Below are positions 1 through 5,033 of a stretch of DNA of 5,033 bases, piece after piece. The position numbers were made by a program, and so were the translations under genes. Origin of the DNA: an uncultured Ectothiorhodospiraceae bacterium (GTDB lineage: Bacteria > Pseudomonadota > Gammaproteobacteria > UBA9214); NCBI GenBank assembly GCA_947258945.1, contig CAMYKJ010000069.1, positions 1 to 5,033 on the forward strand. The letters are read 5' to 3'. Position 1 is the stretch's first letter. Every line of letters begins with the position of its first letter. Under the pieces are notes generated by a model. The model ran no database searches, was not told the origin of the DNA, and saw nothing but the letters and a program-made list of their open reading frames with translations.

Positions 1-291
1 GTCAGGGAGAGCGTGCTGGATGCCCTCGGCCACGCCATGGGCTACAGCCTGATCCTCATCCTGGTCGCAACCCTGCGCGAACTGTTCGGCTCCGGCACCC
101 TGCTGGGCTTCCAGGTGCTGCCGCTGGTGCGCGACGGCGGCTGGTATGAACCCAATGGCCTGATGCTGCTGGCACCCAGCGCCTTCTTTATCATCGGTCT
201 GCTGATCTGGGCGTTCCGCTCCTGGAAACCGGCGCAGGTCGAGGAGGCGGAATACAGCATCCAGGGGATGCAGGGTACCGAGCCCCGCTGA
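1..291 (+). CDS. nqrD: Na+-translocating NADH:quinone reductase subunit D, C-terminal part (5' truncated by window edge)
   Basis: NqrD is an integral membrane subunit of the Na+-pumping NADH:quinone oxidoreductase. Frame 1 is open from the first base and encodes 96 residues to a TGA at 289-291, roughly the last half of a family about 210 residues long. The GTG at 13 is internal, because family-like sequence (VRES) already precedes it. Visible hallmarks are a membrane helix followed by [11 protein letters not shown], then VLPLV, then [18 protein letters not shown] leading into the last hydrophobic helix, and a short charged tail. The two cysteines that in Vibrio NqrD help bind the intramembrane 2Fe-2S centre lie in the missing N-terminal half and cannot be checked. 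RnfE is the homologous alternative, but the downstream NqrF decides for Nqr. nqrE follows after 14 nt, as in standard nqrABCDEF operons. Confidence 0.95.
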   Translation, partial: VRESVLDALGHAMGYSLILILVATLRELFGSGTLLGFQVLPLVRDGGWYEPNGLMLLAPSAFFIIGLLIWAFRSWKPAQVEEAEYSIQGMQGTEPR

Positions 292-305
292 AGCGGAGTG
301 CGCTT

Positions 306-914
306 ATGGAAAACTACCTCAGCCTGTTTGTCCGTGCGGTGTTCGTCGAGAACCTGGCCCTGTCCTTCTTTCTCGGCATGTGCACCTTTCTGGCGATCTC
401 CAAGCGCATCGAGACCGCACTCGGACTGGGCGCCGCAGTCATCGTGGTGCAGACCATCACCGTGCCGATCAACCAGCTCATCCATGCCTGGCTGCTGGCA
501 GACGGTGCCCTGGCATGGGCCGGCCTGCCGGATGTGGACCTCAGCTTTCTCGGCCTGATCAGCTATATCGGGGTCATTGCTGCCATGGTGCAGATCCTGG
601 AAATGGTCCTGGACCGCTACTTTTCGGCGCTCTACAACGCCCTCGGTATCTTCCTGCCACTGATCACCGTGAACTGCGCCATACTCGGCGGCTCGCTGTT
701 CATGGTGGAGCGCGCCTACACCTTCGGCGAGAGTGTGGTGTTCGGCCTGGGCAGCGGCTTCGGCTGGGCCCTGGCGCTGGTGGGCCTGGCGAGCATTCGG
801 GAAAAGCTCAGGTACAGCGACGTGCCGGCCGGACTGCAGGGTCTGGGCATTACGTTCATCATCACCGGCCTGATGTCCCTGGCCTTCATGTCCTTCTCGG
901 GCATCCAGCTTTAG
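306..914 (+). CDS. nqrE: Na+-translocating NADH:quinone reductase subunit E
   Basis: NqrE is a six-helix inner-membrane subunit that pairs with NqrD in inverted topology. Together they hold a 2Fe-2S centre in the membrane on the electron path through the Na+ pump. The 202-residue product opens with [20 protein letters not shown] and ends SFSGIQL, both typical of NqrE. Two cysteines sit in the expected conserved contexts: Cys26 in [10 protein letters not shown] and Cys124 in [12 protein letters not shown]. These match the iron-ligand positions known in Vibrio NqrE (26 and 120). The offset of four comes from a slightly longer hydrophilic loop around residues 65-79. The ATG at 306 has GGAG at 295-298, seven bases upstream, and gives the full family N-terminus. 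RnfA is the paralogous alternative, made unlikely by the flanking nqrD and nqrF. Confidence 0.98.
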   Translation: MENYLSLFVRAVFVENLALSFFLGMCTFLAISKRIETALGLGAAVIVVQTITVPINQLIHAWLLADGALAWAGLPDVDLSFLGLISYIGVIAAMVQILEMVLDRYFSALYNALGIFLPLITVNCAILGGSLFMVERAYTFGESVVFGLGSGFGWALALVGLASIREKLRYSDVPAGLQGLGITFIITGLMSLAFMSFSGIQL

Positions 915-917
915 GGG
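913..917 (+). promoter_or_regulatory. Ribosome binding site of nqrF
   Basis: AGGGG overlaps the nqrE stop codon (TAG at 912-914) and lies eight bases before the ATG at 926. This supports that start and suggests translational coupling of nqrE and nqrF. The open frame extends much further upstream (to 380), but that extension only shadows nqrE. Confidence 0.7.
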
Positions 918-925
918 CCGGCCGC

Positions 926-2146
926 ATGCTCGACATCACGCTCGGCGTCACCCTGTTCACGACCATCGTACTGGCACTGGTCGGTATCATCCTGCTGGCA
1001 CGCACGTACCTGGTAGCCAGCGGCCATATCACCATCCGTCTCAACGGCAAACGGGACATCTCTGCCCCGGTCGGACGCAAACTCGACGATGCACTGGCGG
1101 CGGCTGATATTTTCGTACCCTCCGCCTGCGGCGGTGGCGGTACCTGCGGACAGTGCCGGGTGAAGGTGCATGCCGGCGGCGGCGACATCCTGCCGACCGA
1201 ACTGACGCACATCACCAAACGCGAGGCCGCCGCCGGCGAGCGCCTGGCCTGCCAGCTGGTGGTCAAGCGCGATCTGCAGGTCGAGGTGCCGCAGGAAGTC
1301 CTCGGTGTGAAAAAATTCCAGTGCAGCGTGCGCTCCAACCGGAGTGTGTCGACCTTCATCAAGGAACTGGTGCTGGAACTTCCGGCCGGCGAGGACATGG
1401 ACTTTCGCGCCGGCGGTTATATCCAGATAGAGTGCCCGCCGCACCGCGTCGCCTACCGGGATTTTGACATCCCGGAGAAATTCCGTGCGGACTGGGACCG
1501 CCACAACCTGTGGCGCTACGCGTCGGTGGTCAGCAAACCGGTCACGCGCGCCTATTCGATGGCGAATTATCCCGGGGAAACCGGCATCATCATGCTGAAC
1601 GTGCGCATTGCGACCCCTCCCCCCATGCAGCCCGAGGCCCCGCCCGGCATCATGTCATCCTATATCTTCGGCCTGGAACCCGGAGATACAGCCACAGTTT
1701 CAGGCCCTTACGGAGAGTTCTTCGCACGCGACACGAATGCGGAGATGGTCTTCATCGGCGGCGGCGCCGGCATGGCACCCATGCGCGCCCACATCCTCGA
1801 CCAGCTCAAACGGATCGGCACCGACCGCAAGCTGTCGTTCTGGTACGGCGCCCGCAGCCGGCGCGAAATCTTCTATCAGGATGAGTTCGACGCCCTGCAG
1901 GCGGCGCATGCGAATTTCGAATGGCACGTCGCACTCTCGGATCCACAGGCGGGCGATCACTGGGAGGGCTACCTGGGCTTCATTCACGAGGCATTGCTGC
2001 TGCACTACCTGAGCTATCACCCGGCACCGGAAGATTGCGAATACTACCTGTGCGGCCCGCCCATGATGAATGCGGCGGTGATTGCAATGCTCGAGGAACT
2101 GGGCGTTGAACGCGACAACATCATGCTGGATGACTTCGGTGCGTGA
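926..2146 (+). CDS. nqrF: Na+-translocating NADH:quinone reductase subunit F (NADH dehydrogenase, FAD and 2Fe-2S)
   Basis: NqrF is the NADH-oxidising entry subunit of the Na+ pump. It passes electrons from NADH to FAD and then to a 2Fe-2S cluster on the cytoplasmic side. The product has 406 residues, the normal family length. An N-terminal membrane anchor spans about residues 3-26. A ferredoxin-like domain follows (about 33-125) with four cluster cysteines: Cys68, Cys74 and Cys77 in [12 protein letters not shown], and Cys109 in RLACQ. The FAD domain carries RAYSMANYP (208-216). The NAD-binding domain carries [10 protein letters not shown] (278-287), FWYGAR (305-310) and LCGPPMM (375-381). The protein ends LDDFGA, the expected C-terminus. 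All cofactor motifs are intact. The start at 926 leaves 11 nt after nqrE and keeps the membrane anchor. Nothing suggests a frameshift or truncation. Confidence 0.98.
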   Translation: MLDITLGVTLFTTIVLALVGIILLARTYLVASGHITIRLNGKRDISAPVGRKLDDALAAADIFVPSACGGGGTCGQCRVKVHAGGGDILPTELTHITKREAAAGERLACQLVVKRDLQVEVPQEVLGVKKFQCSVRSNRSVSTFIKELVLELPAGEDMDFRAGGYIQIECPPHRVAYRDFDIPEKFRADWDRHNLWRYASVVSKPVTRAYSMANYPGETGIIMLNVRIATPPPMQPEAPPGIMSSYIFGLEPGDTATVSGPYGEFFARDTNAEMVFIGGGAGMAPMRAHILDQLKRIGTDRKLSFWYGARSRREIFYQDEFDALQAAHANFEWHVALSDPQAGDHWEGYLGFIHEALLLHYLSYHPAPEDCEYYLCGPPMMNAAVIAMLEELGVERDNIMLDDFGA

Positions 2147-2155
2147 CGCTCAACA

Positions 2156-2177
2156 CATGCCGGTTACACCGGTCATG
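2156..2177 (+). other. Imperfect hairpin between nqrF and nqrM
   Basis: CATGCCGG (2156-2163) and CCGG-T-CATG (2169-2177) can form an eight-pair stem with one bulged T and a five-base loop. No T-run follows, so it is not a classical terminator. It could be an RNA processing or stability element that lowers nqrM expression relative to nqrF. In such GC-rich sequence it may also be chance. Confidence 0.3.
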
Positions 2178-2209
2178 CTTCGGCCGGCGTGCGGAGGTAC
2201 TATGCGGCC

Positions 2210-2410
2210 ATGATCGAGCTACTGGCGAGCATCCTGGTGTTTGGACTGGCCGTCGCCGGGCTGGGGCTGGGCGTGCTGCGCGGCCGCCGGAGTATCCAGG
2301 GCAGTTGCGGCGGCCTGAACAACCTCCCGGGCGTCGCCTCCGACTGTCACGGCGCCTGTCGACGCCCGTGCAGAAAGCGGCGGCAAGGCAGCCCGGGACC
2401 CAACGCCTGA
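2210..2410 (+). CDS. nqrM: Na+-NQR maturation protein NqrM (DUF539 family)
   Basis: NqrM is a small membrane-anchored protein required to build active Na+-NQR. It is thought to deliver iron for the centre held between NqrD and NqrE. The 66-residue product has one N-terminal membrane helix (about 4-23), a basic stretch, then SIQGSCGGL with Cys33, and three more cysteines (46, 50, 54) ending in RRPC. SCGG followed by a cysteine cluster ending in PC is the family signature. The spacing here is Cx3Cx3C, whereas the Vibrio forms I recall have CxCx3C. The protein is also shorter, with an Arg/Lys-rich tail. GGAGG at 2193-2197 lies 12 bases before this ATG; a GTG at 2189 in the same frame would overlap that site, so I prefer 2210. 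The position right after nqrF fits, except that apbE, often found between them, is missing. Confidence 0.87.
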   Translation: MIELLASILVFGLAVAGLGLGVLRGRRSIQGSCGGLNNLPGVASDCHGACRRPCRKRRQGSPGPNA

Positions 2411-2431
2411 TACACGACGGGACAACAGACC

Positions 2432-2842
2432 ATGGCGAAGACACACAGAGTAAACGATTACATGACGACCAACCCGGTCACCCTGCATCCTGACATGGAT
2501 GTCATGGAGGCCTTCCAGGAACTCACCCGGCAGCGCGTCCCCGGCGCACCGGTAGTCGATGATCTCGGCAACCTGGTGGGACTGCTGGCGGAGCGGGACT
2601 GTCTGGAGGCCATCGTCAAGGCCTGCTATCACGATGAATGGGGCGGACGCGTCTCGGAATACATGCAGACGGACGTCACCACGATCGATGCCGATACCAG
2701 TCTGGCGGATGCCGCCAAGCTGTTCATCGATACGTCCCTGCGCGGTTTCCCGGTCATGGACAACAACACCATCGTCGGGCAGCTGAATCGTTCCGACCTG
2801 CTCAAGGCCATCATCAAACTGAGAAAAGATTGCCGGAAATAA
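2432..2842 (+). CDS. Small two-CBS-domain protein
   Basis: This 136-residue soluble protein is almost entirely a tandem CBS pair (Bateman module). The first CBS unit covers about residues 7-62 (VNDYMTTNPVTL, GAPVVDDLGNLVGLLAERD). The second covers about 74-130 (VSEYMQTDVTTID, GFPVMDNNTIVGQLNRSDLL). Such modules commonly bind AMP, ATP or related adenine nucleotides, and the ERD (54-56) and RSD (120-122) motifs sit where ribose-contacting residues usually lie. There is no catalytic, membrane or DNA-binding domain, so it probably acts by binding a partner. It starts 21 nt after nqrM, so it is likely in the nqr transcript. The ribosome site is weak (GGGA at 2419-2422). A role in tuning Na+-NQR to energy charge is an inference from position alone; the partner is unknown. 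Confidence 0.9.
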   Translation: MAKTHRVNDYMTTNPVTLHPDMDVMEAFQELTRQRVPGAPVVDDLGNLVGLLAERDCLEAIVKACYHDEWGGRVSEYMQTDVTTIDADTSLADAAKLFIDTSLRGFPVMDNNTIVGQLNRSDLLKAIIKLRKDCRK

Positions 2843-2864
2843 CCCGCCGGCAACGGGGTAAAAA

Positions 2865-2883
2865 CCGGCCCGTAACGGCCCGG
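2865..2883 (+). terminator. Possible weak terminator hairpin after the nqr operon
   Basis: CCGGCCCG (2865-2872), loop TAA, CGGCCCGG (2876-2883) pair in seven of eight positions with one C-C mismatch. It starts 22 nt after the CBS gene stop, the right place for an operon end. No T-tract follows directly; the nearest T-rich stretch (2938-2946) is about 55 nt on. A competing stem pairs GCCGG (2846-2850) with CCGGC (2865-2869). It could protect the 3' end after Rho-dependent termination rather than terminate by itself. Confidence 0.4.
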
Positions 2884-2904
2884 CAGACCTGCCAGTGCGG
2901 CAGA
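2881..2904 (+). repeat. Short direct repeat CGGCAGA with an inverted copy between
   Basis: CGGCAGA occurs at 2881-2887 and 2898-2904, with CTGCC at 2889-2893 between them. CTGCC can pair with the downstream GGCAG (five pairs, five-base loop). It overlaps the end of the preceding hairpin and may simply be part of the same 3'-untranslated fold. No function can be assigned. Confidence 0.35.
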
Positions 2905-2994
2905 TCGACTGTCCTGTAATAACCCTGTCACAATTACTTTATTTTTATCCTGCACTTGACGTGCCTCATCAAGCTGCGCTCCCCATTTATGGAC

Positions 2995-3003
2995 TGGTAT
3001 GGT
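2995..3003 (+). promoter_or_regulatory. Candidate extended -10 promoter for ppsA
   Basis: TGGTATGGT matches the extended -10 form TGnTATnnT, and an AT-rich stretch (2931-2948) lies upstream. It would start transcription near 3010. No good -35 lies 16-18 bases upstream: TTGACG at 2956-2961 is too far. A second possibility is TGATAAT at 3044-3050, but that would leave a leader of only about 10 nt. The 225-nt gap and the change of function make a separate ppsA promoter likely; its exact place is uncertain. Confidence 0.35.
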
Positions 3004-3010
3004 AGTTTGT

Positions 3011-3036
3011 CCGGAATCTGCTGCAGTCAATTCCGG
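3011..3036 (+). promoter_or_regulatory. Concentric inverted repeat in the ppsA upstream region (operator or leader hairpin)
   Basis: CCGGAAT (3011-3017) and ATTCCGG (3030-3036) are perfect inverted 7-mers. Exactly centred between them is the palindrome CTGCAG (3021-3026), so 20 of 26 positions are symmetric about one axis. It lies just after the candidate -10 and 31 nt before the ppsA start. It could bind a dimeric regulator or form a stem-loop at the 5' end of the mRNA. It does not look like the Cra/FruR site that controls E. coli ppsA. Confidence 0.5.
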
Positions 3037-3056
3037 CGATCGCTGATAATAAACAT

Positions 3057-3061
3057 GAGGG
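3057..3061 (+). promoter_or_regulatory. Ribosome binding site of ppsA
   Basis: GAGGG lies six bases before the ATG at 3068 and supports that start. The nearer upstream ATG at 3055 is in another frame. Confidence 0.75.
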
Positions 3062-3067
3062 CCTTGC

Positions 3068-5033
3068 ATGCAATCATTAACCTACATTCGCCGGTTCGCT
3101 GAACTTGGTATCGAAGACGTGCCGCTGGTCGGCGGCAAGAACGCCTCGCTGGGCGAGATGTACCAGGCGCTCTCCGGTGAAGGTGTCAAGGTACCGAACG
3201 GCTTCGCCACGACGGCCCAGGCCTTCCGCGACTACCTGCAGCACAACGATCTGCAAGACCGTATCAGGCAGGCCCTCGAGGAACTCGATGTCGATAATGT
3301 CGACGATCTCAGTGTAACCGGCGCCCGCATTCGCGGCTGGATTGTCGACGGGGAACTCCCGCCGCAGCTGGCGGAGGAAATCAGTCTCGCCTACGCAGAA
3401 ATGGCGGAAGAATACGGCGACGAACCCGACGTGGCCGTGCGCAGTTCGGCCACGGCCGAGGACCTCCCCGACGCCTCCTTTGCCGGCCAGCAGGAAACCT
3501 ACCTGAACATTCGCGGCCTTGAACAGCTGCTGCGCACCTGCAAGCGGGTGCTTGCGTCGCTGTTTACCAACCGTGCCATCCACTACCGCGTGGACAAGGG
3601 CTTCGATCACATGAGCATCGCCCTGTCGATCGGCGTGCAGAAGATGGTGCGTTCCGACATCGCCTCGTCCGGCGTCATATTCACCCTCGACACCGAGAGC
3701 GGCTTTCGCGATGTGGTCATGATAACCGCCGCCTACGGCCTGGGTGAAAACGTGGTGCAGGGCGCGGTCAACCCGGACGAGTTCCTGGTCCACAAGCCAA
3801 CACTTGAACAGGGCTACCGGCCGATCATCCGGCGACATCTCGGCGAAAAGGCCATCAAGATGATCTACACCCGGGACCCGGTGACCGCCGAGGCCACGCG
3901 CAACGTGGCAGTGAAAAAGGTACAAAGCCAGCAGTTTGCCATCGACGATGACGAAGTCCTGCAGCTTGCCCGTTATGCCCTGGCGATCGAACGACATTAT
4001 TCGGCCAGGGCCGGCAAACCGCGCCCGATGGACATCGAGTGGGCCAAGGACGGTGTCAGCGGCGAACTGTTCATTGTGCAGGCACGTCCGGAAACGGTGC
4101 ATTCCATCCGTACGGATGCGTTCCAGGAAATCTACACCCTGGAGCAGCGCGGCACTGTTATCACCGAGGGCAAGGCTGTCGGCGCAAAAATCGGCACCGG
4201 CCGGGCACGCATTATTCTCGATGCCTCACACATGCACGACCTGCAGCCCGGCGAGGTCCTGATTACCGACATCACCGACCCCGATTGGGAACCGGTGATG
4301 AAGATCGCCAGCGCCATCGTCACCAACCGCGGGGGACGCGTCTGTCACGCCGCCATCGTGGCGCGCGAACTCGGCATACCGGCGGTGGTGGGTGCGGGCG
4401 ACGCCACCGATGCGATCCACGACGGACAGCACATCACGGTGTCCTGTGTGGAGGGCGACACCGGTTTCGTCTACGACGGCAAGCTGCCGTATCGCAGTGA
4501 ACGCATCAACCTGGAGGGCCTCGAACGGCCGCTAACCGACATCATGCTGATTGTCGGGAATCCCGTACAGGCGCTTGAATTTTCAGCTCTTCCGAGTGCC
4601 GGCGTCGGTCTTGCGCGGCTGGAATTCATTATCAATAACAGCATCGGCATACACCCGCGGGCACTGCTCGAGTACAGCGGCCTGCCCGAGGAACTGCGCC
4701 GCGATATCGCCACGCGCACGGCCGGTTACCGCACCCCGCGCGACTTCTATGTCGACCGCCTCGCCGAAGGTGTCGGCACCATCGCGGCCGCCTTCTACCC
4801 GCGACCGGTCACGGTGCGAATGAGCGATTTCAAATCGAATGAATACGCGGCCCTGCTCGGTGGCAGCCAGTTCGAGCCGGTCGAGGAAAATCCGATGATC
4901 GGCTTCCGCGGGGCGTCGCGCTATTACTCGGAGAACTTCGCCGAATGCTTTGCGCTGGAGTGCGCGGCCATGCTCAAGGTCAGGGAAACCATGGGCCTGG
5001 ACAATCTGGAACTGATGATCCCGTTCGTGCGCA
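3068..5033 (+). CDS. ppsA: Phosphoenolpyruvate synthase (pyruvate, water dikinase), 3' truncated by window edge
   Basis: PpsA converts pyruvate, ATP and water to PEP, AMP and phosphate in the cytoplasm, allowing gluconeogenesis from pyruvate or lactate. The frame is open for 655 codons to the window edge; the family is about 790 residues, so about 135 are missing, including the C-terminal region with the catalytic cysteine. The ATP-binding domain (about 10-345) shows VGGKNASLGEM (21-31), VRSSATAEDL (124-133), AYGLGENVVQGAVNPDEF and QARPET (338-343). The swivelling phosphohistidine domain has GGRVCHAAIVAREL with catalytic His427. The start of the PEP/pyruvate barrel has GVGLARLEF (512-520), VRMSDFKSNEY (583-593) and ENPMIGFRG (607-615). 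Oddity: Val425 replaces the threonine conserved two residues before the histidine, the residue PpsR phosphorylates in E. coli (Thr419/His421). No other defect is visible. Confidence 0.97.
   Translation, partial: MQSLTYIRRFAELGIEDVPLVGGKNASLGEMYQALSGEGVKVPNGFATTAQAFRDYLQHNDLQDRIRQALEELDVDNVDDLSVTGARIRGWIVDGELPPQLAEEISLAYAEMAEEYGDEPDVAVRSSATAEDLPDASFAGQQETYLNIRGLEQLLRTCKRVLASLFTNRAIHYRVDKGFDHMSIALSIGVQKMVRSDIASSGVIFTLDTESGFRDVVMITAAYGLGENVVQGAVNPDEFLVHKPTLEQGYRPIIRRHLGEKAIKMIYTRDPVTAEATRNVAVKKVQSQQFAIDDDEVLQLARYALAIERHYSARAGKPRPMDIEWAKDGVSGELFIVQARPETVHSIRTDAFQEIYTLEQRGTVITEGKAVGAKIGTGRARIILDASHMHDLQPGEVLITDITDPDWEPVMKIASAIVTNRGGRVCHAAIVARELGIPAVVGAGDATDAIHDGQHITVSCVEGDTGFVYDGKLPYRSERINLEGLERPLTDIMLIVGNPVQALEFSALPSAGVGLARLEFIINNSIGIHPRALLEYSGLPEELRRDIATRTAGYRTPRDFYVDRLAEGVGTIAAAFYPRPVTVRMSDFKSNEYAALLGGSQFEPVEENPMIGFRGASRYYSENFAECFALECAAMLKVRETMGLDNLELMIPFVR

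Noticed and set aside
380..925. N-terminal extension of the nqrF frame back to 380
   Set aside because: The extension overlaps nqrE in another frame and has a non-protein-like Arg/His/Pro/Gly-rich composition. The family N-terminus with its membrane anchor begins at 926.
886..1504. Two overlapping minus-strand open frames (886-1398 and 911-1504) opposite nqrF
   Set aside because: Both lie opposite the conserved ferredoxin domain of nqrF, are low-complexity in composition and resemble no known family. nqrF itself is unambiguous here.
2143..2493. A 116-codon plus-strand open frame overlapping nqrM
   Set aside because: It overlaps nqrM and the CBS gene in a different frame, is Arg/Gly/Pro-rich without motifs, and nqrM with its cysteine signature explains the region.
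2956..2984. TTGACG at 2956-2961 as a -35 box for ppsA
   Set aside because: No acceptable -10 hexamer lies 16-18 bases downstream; the nearest T/A-rich hexamer (ATTTAT at 2985-2990) would need a 23-base spacer.
3077..4102. A 341-codon open frame on the minus strand inside ppsA
   Set aside because: It is fully antisense to a strongly conserved gene. Its protein is rich in His, Val, Gly and Arg in the manner of frames mirrored from GC-biased codons, shows no family motif, and has no convincing ribosome site. I treat it as a composition artefact.
1..5033. Mobile elements, CRISPR arrays, tRNA or rRNA genes, or a defence or biosynthetic system
   Set aside because: No transposase, terminal repeats, spaced repeats or structural RNA were seen. 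The window is filled by conserved housekeeping respiratory and gluconeogenic genes with uniform composition.

Overview
The window reads as ordinary, compact, GC-rich chromosome of a gammaproteobacterium. All real genes lie on the + strand. The NqrD, NqrE and NqrF proteins resemble the Vibrio-type sodium pump closely, and the PEP synthase resembles the Escherichia/Pseudomonas PpsA lineage. The high G+C third-position bias fits a purple/sulfur-type or marine gammaproteobacterium better than Vibrio. That lineage placement is inference from remembered family sequences, not a search.

Bases 1-2842 hold the distal end of a Na+-translocating NADH:quinone oxidoreductase (Na+-NQR) operon. In order these are the 3' part of nqrD, complete nqrE, complete nqrF, a small nqrM maturation gene and a two-CBS-domain protein. 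Gaps between genes are 14, 11, 63 and 21 nt, so co-transcription is likely. NqrF takes electrons from NADH (FAD, then 2Fe-2S). NqrD and NqrE form the membrane pair holding the intramembrane iron-sulfur centre. NqrM is needed to assemble that centre. The CBS protein could sense adenine nucleotides, but its link to the pump is only positional. apbE, the flavin transferase gene often found between nqrF and nqrM, is not there.

Bases 2843-3067 are a 225-nt gap with weak hairpins after the CBS gene, an AT-rich stretch, a possible extended -10 promoter and a concentric inverted repeat just before the next gene. Bases 3068-5033 hold the first 655 codons of ppsA (phosphoenolpyruvate synthase, gluconeogenic), which runs off the right edge.

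I found no convincing undescribed system. The most notable observation is that PpsA has valine (Val425) where the family has the threonine two residues before the catalytic histidine. That threonine is the residue PpsR phosphorylates to switch the enzyme off. No divergent ppsR is present upstream, where it lies in E. coli. Together these suggest a PEP synthase that escapes PpsR control.
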